NCBI RefSeq assembly: GCF_900129635.1
Contig: NZ_FSRB01000001.1
Span: 2,767,501 to 2,831,500, forward strand
Source of the DNA: Singulisphaera sp. GP187
GTDB taxonomy: Bacteria > Planctomycetota > Planctomycetia > Isosphaerales > Isosphaeraceae
Direction of reading: 5' to 3'
DNA: 64,000 nt
The notes beneath the pieces are model-generated. The model saw only the letters and a list, made by a program, of their open reading frames with translations, did not search any database and was not told the origin of the DNA. A program made the position numbers and the translations under genes. Shown here piece after piece: positions 1 to 8,109 of this stretch; position 1 is the stretch's first letter; the number at the start of each line of letters is the position of its first letter.

Positions 1-39
1 GAGCGGAAGAAGCGTATTCACCCGTTTTGATTGGTTCTT

Positions 40-1515
40 TCAATCAAGCGCGACGGTCACCGTCTTGACCTCGGTGTAGTTATCGAGCGCCTTCTCGCCG
101 AGCTCGCGGCCGATCCCGCTTCGCTTGAACCCGCCGAACGGGGCGGCGGCATCGAACACGTCGTAGCAGTTCACCCAGACGGTGCCGGCACGAACCCGGT
201 CGGCGATGGCGTGCGCCTTGCCGATATCGCGGGTCCAGACGGCGGCGGCCAGGCCGAAGTCGGTCGTGTTGGCGCGCTCGATCACCTCGTCGACTTCCTT
301 GAATTTGATCACGGACAAGACCGGCCCGAAGATCTCGTCGCAGGCGATCGCCATGTCGTCCTTTACGTCGGCGAAGATCGTCGGCTTGATGAAGAAGCCC
401 TTGTCGCCGTGCCGCTCGCCCCCGGTGACGCAACGCGCTCCTTGTTCGCGCCCTTTGGCGATGTACGACAGGATCTTGTCGAACTGGGCCTTGTCCACTT
501 GCGGCCCCTGCTGGGTCGCGGGATCGAACGGATCACCGAGCTTGCGGTCGTTGACCTTCGCCGCCAGCCGATCGACGAATTGGTCGTAGACCGACTCCTG
601 GACGAACAGCCGGCTCCCCGCGCAGCAGCACTGGCCCTGGTTGAGGTAGAGCCCGAGCACGGCTCCCTCGATGGCGGCGTCGAGATCCGCGTCGGCAAAC
701 ACGATGTTGGGGCTCTTTCCGCCGAGCTCGAACGTGATCCGCTTGAGCGTCTCGGCCGCCGAGCGCATGATGAGCTGGGCCGTGCGTCCCTCACCGGTGA
801 AGGCGATCTTGTCCACCCCCGGGTGCGCGACCAGGGCCGCGCCCGCGGTCTCGCCGAACCCGGGGACGATGTTAACGACCCCCGCGGGGAAGCCGGCCTC
901 GAGTGCCAGTTCACCCAGCCGAAGCGCGCTCAATGGGGTCTGCTCGGCGGGCTTGAGCACCACCGTACAGCCCGCGGCCAAGGCGGGGCCCCACTTCCAG
1001 GCGACCATCAGCATCGGGAAGTTCCAAGGGATGATCTGCCCCGCGACCCCGATCGGCTCGCGCTTGGTATAGCAGAAGAAATTCCCTCGGATCGGCACGG
1101 TCTGGCCGCCGATCTTATCCGCCCAACCGGCGTAGTAACGGAAGCAGTCGATCACCAAGGGAAGGTCGGCATGGCGGCTCTCGCCGATCGGCTTGCCGTT
1201 GTCCAGGGTCTCGAGCTCAGCCAGCTCGTCGATATTCTCTTCGATCAGGTCGGCGAACCGGTTCATGATTCGGCCGCGGTCGCGAGCGTCCATCTTCCGC
1301 CAGGGGCCGGAATCAAACGCCTTGCGAGCCGCCTTGACCGCCAGATCAATGTCGGCGGCATCGCCCTCGGCGACCTGGGCGATGACCTCCTCCGTCGCCG
1401 GATTGACCGTGTCGAACGTCTTGCCGCTCAGACTGTCGCGCCACTTGCCGTCGATCAAAAGCTTCGTCTGAAGCGCCCGTCGCGTGGTGCGTCGCGTTTC
1501 CGTGGCAGTCGCCAT
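40..1515 (-). CDS. NAD(P)-dependent aldehyde dehydrogenase
   Basis: This 491-aa protein is a full-length member of the classical aldehyde dehydrogenase superfamily, which oxidises aldehydes to carboxylates with NAD(P)+ in the cytoplasm. The cofactor-site PWNFP motif, the general-base Glu in TFELGGKSP (about residue 263) and the catalytic Cys in [11 protein letters not shown] (about residue 297, the middle Cys by comparison with ALDH2) are all present. The overall pattern is close to ALDH1/2 and betaine/phenylacetaldehyde-type enzymes, so the substrate cannot be fixed from sequence. The ATG at 1515 is preferred over an in-frame GTG at 1524 because AGGGAG sits 8 nt upstream of the ATG. It appears to be monocistronic. 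A promoter-like 36-bp element lies about 79 bp upstream and is duplicated upstream of the next gene. Confidence 0.95.
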   Translation of the reverse strand: MATATETRRTTRRALQTKLLIDGKWRDSLSGKTFDTVNPATEEVIAQVAEGDAADIDLAVKAARKAFDSGPWRKMDARDRGRIMNRFADLIEENIDELAELETLDNGKPIGESRHADLPLVIDCFRYYAGWADKIGGQTVPIRGNFFCYTKREPIGVAGQIIPWNFPMLMVAWKWGPALAAGCTVVLKPAEQTPLSALRLGELALEAGFPAGVVNIVPGFGETAGAALVAHPGVDKIAFTGEGRTAQLIMRSAAETLKRITFELGGKSPNIVFADADLDAAIEGAVLGLYLNQGQCCCAGSRLFVQESVYDQFVDRLAAKVNDRKLGDPFDPATQQGPQVDKAQFDKILSYIAKGREQGARCVTGGERHGDKGFFIKPTIFADVKDDMAIACDEIFGPVLSVIKFKEVDEVIERANTTDFGLAAAVWTRDIGKAHAIADRVRAGTVWVNCYDVFDAAAPFGGFKRSGIGRELGEKALDNYTEVKTVTVALD

Positions 1516-1593
1516 TGGTCGCACTCCCTGTTCTCGCGGAGATTGGGAACACCCACGCGTCGTGAGCGCGCGGGCGCGTCGTCTCCCGTCATT

Positions 1594-1629
1594 TTAAGGG
1601 CCGGGTCCATGGGCATACAAGCGACCGCC
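1594..1629 (-). promoter_or_regulatory. Promoter-like 36-bp element, copy 1
   Basis: Read on the minus strand, this segment gives TTGTAT, an 18-nt spacer, then TAAAAT, a plausible -35/-10 pair about 79 nt upstream of the aldehyde dehydrogenase start. A second copy at 2182-2217 matches it at 34 of 36 positions and sits at an almost identical distance from the next minus-strand gene. The repetition and placement are visible in the sequence; promoter function is inferred. Confidence 0.5.
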
Positions 1630-1705
1630 ACCCGTGGACCTCTTTGGAGAGACCAAGGCTCGGCGGATCGATCGCGCCTTCAACGCGGGGCTCGAAACCA
1701 CGGGT

Positions 1706-2095
1706 TCAGTCGTCCGACTCGGCCTCCGAACTGAGTCGGGCGCTCAGCCGTTTGGGCGCGATGAGCCGATACGAGTCTTGCACGAATTCCGCCACATCCT
1801 CCCAGTCGACGACGCCGTCGAGCCAGACGCCAACCCAGCCCTTCGGCCCCAGATACGGGGGTCGGAAGAAGCAATCAGGCGCGGCCGCCACCATACTCTC
1901 CTGAACCCCCGCCGCGGCCTTCACCCAGACGGCGGGGCGTCCCTTGCCATGGTGGTTGTCCGGGTCGGCGTGCATCGCGAAAATTTTGTTCCGCACGCGG
2001 AACGTGGGCTCACCCCAGGCCTCCACTTCATGCGCTTCGGGAAGCGCCAGGGCGAGTTCTCGGAGTCGAAGGATGGGTGCGAGCGGCACGCTCAT
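1706..2095 (-). CDS. MmcQ/YjbR family protein
   Basis: This 129-aa protein matches the MmcQ/YjbR (CyaY-like fold) family, small cytoplasmic proteins often annotated as DNA-binding although their biochemical role is not settled. Family features visible are the early LALALPEAHEVEAWGEPTFRV stretch (residues about 14-34), the FAMHAD segment, a WVKAAAG strand, and the GPKGWVGVWLD block (residues about 83-93). The length is typical and the gene looks intact. It lies downstream of one copy of a 36-bp promoter-like element (2182-2217), which also occurs upstream of the neighbouring aldehyde dehydrogenase, so the two may share a regulator. The C-terminus is acidic and uninformative. Confidence 0.85.
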   Translation of the reverse strand: MSVPLAPILRLRELALALPEAHEVEAWGEPTFRVRNKIFAMHADPDNHHGKGRPAVWVKAAAGVQESMVAAAPDCFFRPPYLGPKGWVGVWLDGVVDWEDVAEFVQDSYRLIAPKRLSARLSSEAESDD

Positions 2096-2181
2096 GGGCG
2101 GGACCTCAGTGGCGGAATGATCTTGGATCTGCCAAACCCCAGGGACTACGCGTTCGATTCGTCACACAAGTCGCGAACGAT

Positions 2182-2217
2182 TAAAGGGCCGGGTCCATGG
2201 GCTTACAAGCGACCGCC
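2182..2217 (-). promoter_or_regulatory. Promoter-like 36-bp element, copy 2
   Basis: Second copy of the element at 1594-1629, differing at two positions. On the minus strand it reads TTGTAA, 18 nt, then TTAATC, and ends about 87 nt upstream of the YjbR-family start at 2095. Its -10-like hexamer is a poorer match than that of copy 1. It probably arose by duplication of an upstream region; function is inferred. Confidence 0.45.
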
Positions 2218-2291
2218 TCGACGGGAACTCCCCTCGAACCGCGATCCCTAACGCCCAACTTCGGGGGCGCAGAGAGAAATGAAGTCGAACC

Positions 2292-2822
2292 CTATAGCGA
2301 ATCGCGTTCAAGGACCTCCAAGAAGGTGTTGAGACGCACGAATGCAGCCTTTGGCTCAAGTGCGAACGGGGCGGGACCTCGCTTCCCATGAGAGACCTAA
2401 TTTCGGTAGTGCCTGACTTGCCAAACCTGTTCCACGAGATCGTGATCGATAGGGCTGAGCGCACTGAGTACCCGGTGAAAACTGCCCCGGCTCAGCTCAT
2501 GTTCCACGTTTTTTCCGGCGGATTGGAGAGCAGGATGTTTCAGTTGCTTGATCTCATCCTCGACATCAAGGAGAACGCGACTTCGCACCTGCGACTCGAA
2601 GGCAGAAAAGAGGACCACGATGGCGAGATCATCAAGTTGATCGAGACTCGAGCCCGCGGAATCGACGAGTGGAGGGCCTTCCTGAGTACGGAACAGTTCG
2701 TCCTTCTCCAACGCGTCGGCCCAAGGGAGCTGGTCCCAATAATGAGAGGCGAATCTACGCATCAGTCGCAGGAGCTTCCGCGTCTCGAGATACCACACCC
2801 AAGCTTCTTTGAGGGTGATCAT
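2292..2822 (-). pseudogene. HEPN-domain gene interrupted by an amber codon
   Basis: The open frame from ATG 2822 encodes 141 residues and stops at a TAG (2397-2399) immediately after VRHYRN. Reading through the TAG in the same frame gives VSHGKRGP and a helical tail that ends at TAG 2292-2294. The junction R-N-[stop]-V-S-H matches the RNxxxH-type catalytic motif of HEPN-domain RNases (MAE_28990/MAE_18760-like), where the missing residue is usually W, so a single TGG to TAG change explains it. As it stands the product lacks the catalytic His and the last helix. The gene overlaps its upstream partner by 4 nt (ATGA), implying translational coupling. It could be a true nonsense mutation, a sequencing error, or, less likely, a suppressed codon. 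Confidence 0.75.
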
Positions 2823-3349
2823 TCCAGCATGCTCTGAATCGCAGCCTCGAAGCTTGTTTGGTCGAGTGGTTTCGCCGCATAGTCACGATCGTCGACGATC
2901 ACCCAGAAATCTTCCTGTTCACGCTTTCCGCGATAGAGCATGTACTTTTTTTCAATATTCGTCAGATCGAGCCGGCCATGTCGGATGGTTTCGCCGTGGG
3001 CGTCACCGACAATTGAGCCAATCGAGTATCGGGCAACCGGTACGAGGCCGATCTCTCGAGCTCCGAGTGTGATCAGGAGCCCTTTCGCCTCGTAACTCCC
3101 AAGCCTTGGTTCGCGAATCCGATGGACCGTAGGCTCAATTTTCAGCACCGTATCGGAATCCGCCTCTCGAAGCCAGTCGGTCAACCGCGTCACAAGTCGA
3201 TCGACCGCCTCAACCCATTCATCACGGGCTGCTTCGCGCTCATCAGCGCTGGCGCTTTGCTCTTGAGCCTGCTTCTTCAGAAACTCTTTGAGGCTACTCA
3301 ACGGTCGTCCCCCCTGAGGAAAAGACCCCGACGGATCAACGCCGGCCAT
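2819..3349 (-). CDS. Hypothetical protein paired with HEPN gene
   Basis: I do not recognise this 176-aa protein. The N-terminal third (about residues 15-70) is charged and probably helical, with the run EFLKKQAQEQSASADEREAA. The C-terminal two thirds look like an alpha/beta domain with alternating strands (GLLITLGAREIGLVPVARY, then FWVIVDDRDYAA). There is no signal peptide or membrane segment, so it should be cytoplasmic. It is first in a two-gene unit with the HEPN gene, overlapping it by 4 nt. That architecture is common for toxin/antitoxin or defence pairs, but no function can be assigned from sequence. Start choice is uncertain: ATG 3349 has a poor ribosome site, while a TTG at 3301 follows an AGGGGGGA tract. 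Confidence 0.7.
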   Translation of the reverse strand: MAGVDPSGSFPQGGRPLSSLKEFLKKQAQEQSASADEREAARDEWVEAVDRLVTRLTDWLREADSDTVLKIEPTVHRIREPRLGSYEAKGLLITLGAREIGLVPVARYSIGSIVGDAHGETIRHGRLDLTNIEKKYMLYRGKREQEDFWVIVDDRDYAAKPLDQTSFEAAIQSMLE

Positions 3350-3423
3350 CGGGAGCCGACGTCACCCCTTATTGAATTTTGAATTCTACTGGTCGCGTGT
3401 ACTCCGACCAACTCTGGAATAAA

Positions 3424-4503
3424 TTACCACTTATCAATCGGTCCCGTGGGAACCGGGACTTTCGGCTCGAAGTGTCCCGGGAGCGGTGAGGCCGGGCCGG
3501 CCTGGCGGATCGCCGCGACGGTCTCGTCAAAGAGATCTGCGCTGGCGAGGTTGATCAGGCGATGATAGAGGGCCTTTGGTGGGCGGATCGAGTGGCTGTA
3601 CCACTTGATGATCTTGCGGAACTGGAGGCAGGCGAGCCGCTCACCACGGCCATCCACAAGGCCATGGAAGTGACGTGACATCAGGTCGACTCGATCCTCG
3701 AAGGACGGTTCGGGCCCAGGGGTGCCATGCTCGGCCCAGTGGGCGAGCTGACGGAACAGGAACGGGTTCGAGAGCGCCCCGCGACCGATCGAGATCGCCG
3801 CGCAGCCGGTCTCACGGAATGTGGTGGCGGCGTCGGCGAGCGTGCGGATATCACCGTTACCCACGATCGGCATTTTCTCGACGGCTTCGACCACCGCCCG
3901 GATCCCCGAACGATCGACGCTCCCCCGGAAGCCTTGTTCACGCGTGCGCCCGTGGATGATCACGCCGGCCACGCCGACCTTCTCGAACTCGCGGGCCAGG
4001 TTGGGTGCCGAGAGAGTCTCCGCATCCCAGCCCAGGCGCATCTTGACGGTGACCGGAACGTTCACCGCGTTCACGACACTCGCGACCAGCGCAGTCGCCG
4101 AGTCGGCCTGACACATCAGGGCCGACCCGCCCCCCGTTTTGACCACCTTGTTGACCGGGCATCCCATATTAATATCAACGAGGGACGCACCTTGGTCCAC
4201 GGCCCAGCGCGCGGCCTCCTGCATCTCGGAGATCACGTGGCCGTAGATCTGGATCGACATCGGCTGATCTTGAGGGCAGGTCTCGGCAAGCTCAAAGGAT
4301 CGCCTGCGCCGCTCGAGGATCGAGCGCGCGTTGACCAGGTCGGTCGTCGCCATGCCCAGACCGCCGCACTCACGGACGGCCAGGCGGAACGCCATGCTCG
4401 TGTATCCCGCCAGAGGCGCGAGGAAGAACCGCGAGGGAATGGCAACGTTTCCTAGCATCAACGGCTCGCGAACAATCGAGGGCGCCACGACATCTTGCAT
4501 CAC
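3424..4503 (-). CDS. dusB: tRNA-dihydrouridine synthase (Dus family)
   Basis: This 359-aa flavoenzyme reduces specific uridines of tRNA to dihydrouridine. The FMN-binding TIM barrel starts with LAPLAGYTSMAFR (about residue 28), the catalytic Cys lies in NMGCPVNKVVKTGGGSALM (C115), and phosphate-binding strands HGRTREQGFRG and VGNGDI follow, then GRGALSNPFLF near residue 250. The C-terminal helical tRNA-binding domain is present to the end. Length and motifs fit the bacterial DusB group best. The gene is divergent from the methyltransferase gene at 4653, with about 150 bp between the starts. Confidence 0.92.
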   Translation of the reverse strand: MMQDVVAPSIVREPLMLGNVAIPSRFFLAPLAGYTSMAFRLAVRECGGLGMATTDLVNARSILERRRRSFELAETCPQDQPMSIQIYGHVISEMQEAARWAVDQGASLVDINMGCPVNKVVKTGGGSALMCQADSATALVASVVNAVNVPVTVKMRLGWDAETLSAPNLAREFEKVGVAGVIIHGRTREQGFRGSVDRSGIRAVVEAVEKMPIVGNGDIRTLADAATTFRETGCAAISIGRGALSNPFLFRQLAHWAEHGTPGPEPSFEDRVDLMSRHFHGLVDGRGERLACLQFRKIIKWYSHSIRPPKALYHRLINLASADLFDETVAAIRQAGPASPLPGHFEPKVPVPTGPIDKW

Positions 4504-4652
4504 GAATCATTCCAGGAGATCGGGGGAACTTCAAAGACGGGAACGGCGGACTGATCCAAGAACGCGTTACAAACCGAGCTCTTCTCTCCGTGCTTCTTTG
4601 TGGAATCGGTTATTCTAACCCAGTGAGGGCTTGTTTCACGAGAGGGAATGCG

Positions 4653-5867
4653 ATGCGGCAGACGAGCGACGCGGACGCTGAGGCCTGGGTCCTGACCACG
4701 GATCCGGGGCGTGCGCTCCTTCAGGAGGTCGCGATGACCTCCACCTACGGCCCCACCGAGCTCCAGCGCTGGCGTCGGGGGGCCACGCCCGAGCACGTCG
4801 CGGCGGCGGTCCGCCTCGCCGTGGGCCGGTCCCGTGGAAAGGCCAAGTTCAGTCGAGCCGAGGCCATGTGGTTCGAGCCGGTCGGCCTCGAGCAGGCCAC
4901 CACCGAAACCGTCGCGCGGCACAAGGCCGAACGGTTCCGCGGGTCGCACGTGCTCGATCTCTGCTGCGGGATTGGTGGCGATACCCTGGCCCTCGCCAGC
5001 GAAGCCCAGGTTGTTGCCGTCGACGCCGACCAGGGGATGTGCCGACGGACCCGCTGGAACGCTCATGTCTATGACGTCGCGGACCGAGTGGACGTGATTC
5101 GGGCCCAGGTCGAGCGAATCGCGTATCGAAGTCAATCGCTCGTCCACGTCGACCCCGACCGTCGCCAGGGGAGTGCCAAACGCGCCCGTGAATTACTCGG
5201 TTACTCGCCCGGCCTGGAGTTTCTCCAAGCGCTACCGGGGCGCGTCCGTGGCGGCGCGATCAAGCTCGGCCCGGCGAGTGACTTCGTGACTCATTTCGGT
5301 GAACAGCCATGCGAGTTGGAACTGATCAGCTTGGGGGGCGAGTGCAAGGAAGCCACGGTCTGGTTCGGGGCGCTCGCGACCTGCCGCCGCCGCGCGACCC
5401 GACTTCCTGAAGCCGTCTCGTGGACCGACCAGGATGGACCTCGCAACCCGCTGGTTCCGATCGCAAGTCCCTTGGCCTGGGTCTACGATCCCGACCCCGC
5501 CCTCGGCCGTTCGGGACTGCTCGACAGCTTCGCCGCCGCGAATGGCCTGGCACGCTGCGCCCCTGGCATCGACTTTCTGACCGGGCCCGAACCGATCGAT
5601 TCGCCATTTCTCGCGTGCTTTGAAGTCCTCGAGATCCTCCCCCTCGACCTCAAAACCATCGGCAAGCTCGTGACTGCAAGAAAGCTCGGCCCGCTGGAAA
5701 TCAAGACCAAGGGTACCGACCTGCGCCCCGAGGCCCTCCGCGCCCAATGGAAGCCCCGCGGCCCTCATCCAGCGACGCTGCTCCTCATGGGGGGCAAAGG
5801 CACCTCACGCGCGATCTTGGCCAGGCGCAGGAGTCCCGCCGTTTCCCAGGCTCAGCCGATCGCATAA
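4653..5867 (+). CDS. THUMP-like class I SAM methyltransferase
   Basis: This 404-aa protein has a Rossmann methyltransferase core with SAM-binding motif I VLDLCCGIGGDTLALA at about residues 100-115, then the acidic VVAVDAD strand, and HVDPDRR near residue 165, a position often occupied by a catalytic DPP/DPxR motif. The layout, with a helical N-terminal segment and a C-terminal ferredoxin-like/THUMP-like domain, corresponds to the proteins usually annotated as THUMP-like or PG_1098-type methyltransferases, inferred to act on RNA. ATG 4653 is chosen over an upstream in-frame start at 4590 because AGAGGG lies 6 nt before it. It diverges from the Dus-family gene, and both probably act on tRNA or rRNA. 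Confidence 0.8.
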   Translation: MRQTSDADAEAWVLTTDPGRALLQEVAMTSTYGPTELQRWRRGATPEHVAAAVRLAVGRSRGKAKFSRAEAMWFEPVGLEQATTETVARHKAERFRGSHVLDLCCGIGGDTLALASEAQVVAVDADQGMCRRTRWNAHVYDVADRVDVIRAQVERIAYRSQSLVHVDPDRRQGSAKRARELLGYSPGLEFLQALPGRVRGGAIKLGPASDFVTHFGEQPCELELISLGGECKEATVWFGALATCRRRATRLPEAVSWTDQDGPRNPLVPIASPLAWVYDPDPALGRSGLLDSFAAANGLARCAPGIDFLTGPEPIDSPFLACFEVLEILPLDLKTIGKLVTARKLGPLEIKTKGTDLRPEALRAQWKPRGPHPATLLLMGGKGTSRAILARRRSPAVSQAQPIA

Positions 5868-5994
5868 GAGAAGCGGATTTCGATGATGCGTCTTCGCCCC
5901 GAAGGAAAGGCTCTCGATGGGGTGAGCCTCCGCGGGCGTTGTCGAGGTAGAGGACGAGATAGTTGAGCGGCGTGGTGTCGGAGACGACGATCAT
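5785..5994 (-). pseudogene. Truncated PIN-domain toxin (DUF3368-like)
   Basis: The first 15 codons from ATG 5994 read MIVVSDTTPLNYLVL, the characteristic first strand of DUF3368/VapC-type PIN ribonucleases with its first catalytic Asp. After this the frame continues as YLDNARGGSPHR, which has no PIN character, and stops at 5785 inside the 3' end of the convergent methyltransferase gene. The remaining acidic residues and about 130 aa of the domain are missing. The ATG overlaps the stop of the upstream antitoxin by 4 nt, the usual antitoxin-toxin layout. It is very likely a dead toxin remnant left by a deletion. Confidence 0.75.
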
Positions 5995-6254
5995 ACGGGT
6001 CTCGCATCGCGGAGCATTCCCGACGCGGCTTTCATCTCCTCGACGCTCAGATCGAGCCCGACGCCGTACTTCTTGAGCAAGCCGTCGGTCTCATATCGCT
6101 CCAGGCCGAGAGCCTCCCCGAGTTGACGATGGGTTATCTCGTGCTCGCGGTACATTTCGACCAAGAACGCTTCGCGGGCCTTATCGTTCAAGTCGCTTCC
6201 ATGGGGGCGAATTTGCTGCTCGATGTCGTGGGGAATCTCGAAGCTGATGTTCAT
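5991..6254 (-). CDS. UPF0175-family antitoxin
   Basis: This 87-aa cytoplasmic protein resembles UPF0175 (HTH-containing antitoxins that pair with DUF3368 PIN toxins). It begins MNISFEIPHDIEQQI, followed by the family's helical AREAFLVEMYREHEITHRQLGEALGLERYETDGLLKK core (about residues 27-62), which contains the helix-turn-helix, and a short toxin-binding tail LSVEEMKAASGMLRD. It would bind DNA at its own promoter and neutralise the toxin. The gene is intact although the downstream toxin is truncated, so it is an orphan antitoxin that could still act in trans on a homologous toxin elsewhere (inference). Confidence 0.8.
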   Translation of the reverse strand: MNISFEIPHDIEQQIRPHGSDLNDKAREAFLVEMYREHEITHRQLGEALGLERYETDGLLKKYGVGLDLSVEEMKAASGMLRDARPV

Positions 6255-6663
6255 TAGGGCCTCTGCCTATTTCGATCCGTACGACTCTGGCGTCCAGTGC
6301 AATCAAACCTCACTTGCCGTGTGGTACAAGCCGCTCTGAACATTGCCGTTCACGTACTGTTCAAGCTCCGGCATCAGTGAGACATTCATGGATCAGGTTC
6401 CCGAGGGAAACGAAAGAATGACCGACAGTATACTTCAAACCACAAATAACAACAATTTTGATTATTGGGAGTGGTGAGGTGGAACGGCCAGCCAAAGCTC
6501 CGAGTTCGACTCTGCCTCCGTGATCGCCTCGAAGGCCGGGTACACTGAATCCCGGCGTCCGTAATCGAGCAAACGCTCGGATCCGGACGACATGATATCG
6601 CTCACTTGATCACCGGCACACGGCGATTGACAATAGCGCGGCCGAACGGGATAGAGGGAGTGA
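6255..6663 (+). other. Gene-poor stretch upstream of RT fragment
   Basis: No convincing gene is seen. A 43-codon minus-strand frame (6593 down to 6462) begins at ATG and reads MSSGSERLLDYGRRDSVY, but it has no recognisable family and no clear ribosome site. The segment around 6430-6475 is AT-rich compared with its surroundings. Confidence 0.4.
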
Positions 6664-7014
6664 CTACGAGGGGACTATGGCGAGATCAACCAGGCGGTTC
6701 TCTTGGTCCACGCCGAGGTCCAACTGGCGCGGGCAGCCTACCCGAACCGCCCCCTCTACGTCATCAAGGTCGACCTCCAAGACTATTACCTCAGCCTGCC
6801 TCATAACATCCAGCACCGGCTCGGGCCGTCCAAGACCGATTTGAGCTTCTTCGCCCGCTTTCTCGCGCCGCCGCTACGATCGGACAACCGAGGGCCGACG
6901 TGGATGCGTCGTGGAGTCTCGAGGGGCCATGCGCTGTCGGGGATGCTGGCGGATCTGCTGGATGGGGGATGCTGGAATTGGACGGGCTTGGGCGTTGGTC
7001 AGTCCATGCGGTGA
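6664..7014 (+). pseudogene. Reverse transcriptase fragment
   Basis: After a stop at 6661-6663 the frame reads DYGEINQAVLLVHAEVQLA, then YVIKVDLQDYYLSLPH, FFARFLAPPL and RGVSRGHALSGMLADLL. The D-x-x-x-Y-Y segment resembles RT motif A (first catalytic Asp) and the RG-x-x-SG-x-L-A block resembles RT motif B, as in group II-like or unassigned bacterial RTs. The frame then loses similarity and stops at 7012-7014 before any xxDD box (motif C). There is no start codon with a ribosome site, and the fingers and thumb regions are missing. It is a decayed internal piece of an RT gene. Whether it came from a group II intron or a defence-type RT cannot be told from this piece. Confidence 0.65.
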
Positions 7015-7593
7015 TCTACGAGGCCCACCTGGAGCAGAGCCGCACCCGACTGGCAGCCGCCTCCTCGGTCCTGTCGCTCGTGCTGCTCTACAACGCAAAC
7101 CTCACGTTTCTGTTGCATGCGGCGGTGCTCGGGGGGGGGCGGCTCGGTGATGTCCACCGCGATTCTGCCGAGCGCGCCGTCCTGCGTTAGCATTACGCCT
7201 TCTTCGGTGCTGGGCGTGGGATCGTGGAGGAACTGCGCGACCTGATCAAAAAACGATTCCAATCGTGCAGGATTCCTCACGGGATGACACAAAATAATCA
7301 AAAAGCAAACATCGATATTAGTCATATTCGCAACTGCCAACTAATCTGTCCACGATCTCCAGTCGGCTCGGGAACACCCATCGTCCCCTGCTTGGGGAGT
7401 CTTTGAACGAACGCGATCGTACCGAACCGTCTTCCAGGTTCGATGTACAGGGCCTCTGCAACACCTTCCGAACCTGCCCGCCCATCGACACACCCGCGCA
7501 CACTCCGATCAATCCACGGCGGGCCTCACCCATGAGGGCCGGCCGCAACACAGAGGCGCAAGCCCAACACGCGAGAAATTCAGCAATATGTCC
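7015..7593 (+). other. Region without a supported gene
   Basis: Short frames exist on both strands, for example a plus-strand frame with a hydrophobic stretch (AAASSVLSLVLLYNANLTFLL) ending at 7190. None has a ribosome site and a recognisable family. It is probably degraded DNA between the RT fragment and the BlaI promoter. Confidence 0.4.
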
Positions 7594-7647
7594 TTGACAG
7601 AGCCTCGTTGCCTGCTAATCTTTTAGCAGATTGCTGATTTTTTAGCA
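7594..7647 (+). promoter_or_regulatory. Promoter with two BlaI-type operators
   Basis: A perfect -35 hexamer TTGACA (7594-7599) is followed 16 nt later by TAATCT (7616-7621) as a -10. Over and just after the -10 lie two 16-bp dyads: TGCTAATCTTTTAGCA (7613-7628, perfect 6-bp arms) and TGCTGATTTTTTAGCA (7632-7647, one mismatch). Their centres are 19 bp apart. This is the geometry expected for two dimers of a BlaI/MecI/CopY repressor, whose gene starts at 7718, so autorepression is likely. The start of the regulator at 7718 has GAGGGGAG in front of it. Confidence 0.8.
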
Positions 7648-7717
7648 TAAACCCATCCGGAGCTGGTTGACCGGCCTGGAGGGGGATTTCGCAGCTTTTG
7701 AGGGGAGATTGGAACCG

Positions 7718-8107
7718 ATGGCCAGGCCTGCGAATGACCCGCTCAGTCGCCGGGAGCGGCAGATCATGGACGTCATCTATCGGCGGGGCCGGGCGACGGC
7801 GGCCGAGGTCCAGGAGGCGCTTCCCGACCCGCCCAGCTATTCCTCCGTCCGGGCTCTGCTGCGGATCCTGGAGGAGAAGGGACACCTGCGGCACGAGCAG
7901 GACGGCCCGCGTTACGTGTTTCTGCCGACGGTGCCCCGCGACAAGGCGCGGCGGTCGGCCCTCAGCCAACTCGTGCAGACGTTCTTCGACGGCTCGACGG
8001 CTCAGGCCGTCGCAGCATTGCTCGGTGAGCCTGGCTCCAAGCTCACCGATGAGGACCTCGACCGGCTCGCTCGTCTGATCGACCAGGCGCGAAAGGAGGA
8101 ACGCTGA
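7718..8107 (+). CDS. BlaI/MecI/CopY family repressor
   Basis: This 129-aa winged-helix regulator has the family signature LSRRERQIMDVIYRRGRATA (about residues 9-28), then EVQEALPDPPSYSSVRALLRILEEKGHL as the recognition helix and wing, and a C-terminal dimerisation region with FFDGSTAQAVAALL. In the well-studied systems BlaI dimers bind TACAnnTGTA-like palindromes and are cleaved by the membrane peptidase BlaR1. Here the upstream palindromes are TGCTAA...TTAGCA, and an M56-type peptidase gene lies downstream, so a BlaI-M56 sensing unit is likely but the stimulus is unknown. ATG 7718 is chosen for its ribosome site; an upstream in-frame start at 7667 would place the start near the operators. 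The gene ends 2 nt before the decayed M56 paralogue. Confidence 0.92.
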   Translation: MARPANDPLSRRERQIMDVIYRRGRATAAEVQEALPDPPSYSSVRALLRILEEKGHLRHEQDGPRYVFLPTVPRDKARRSALSQLVQTFFDGSTAQAVAALLGEPGSKLTDEDLDRLARLIDQARKEER

Positions 8108-8109
8108 CC

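Noticed and set aside
31..1734. 567-codon plus-strand frame opposite the aldehyde dehydrogenase gene
   Set aside because: It has no family similarity. Its length results from high GC at third codon positions of the real minus-strand gene, and it has no ribosome site.
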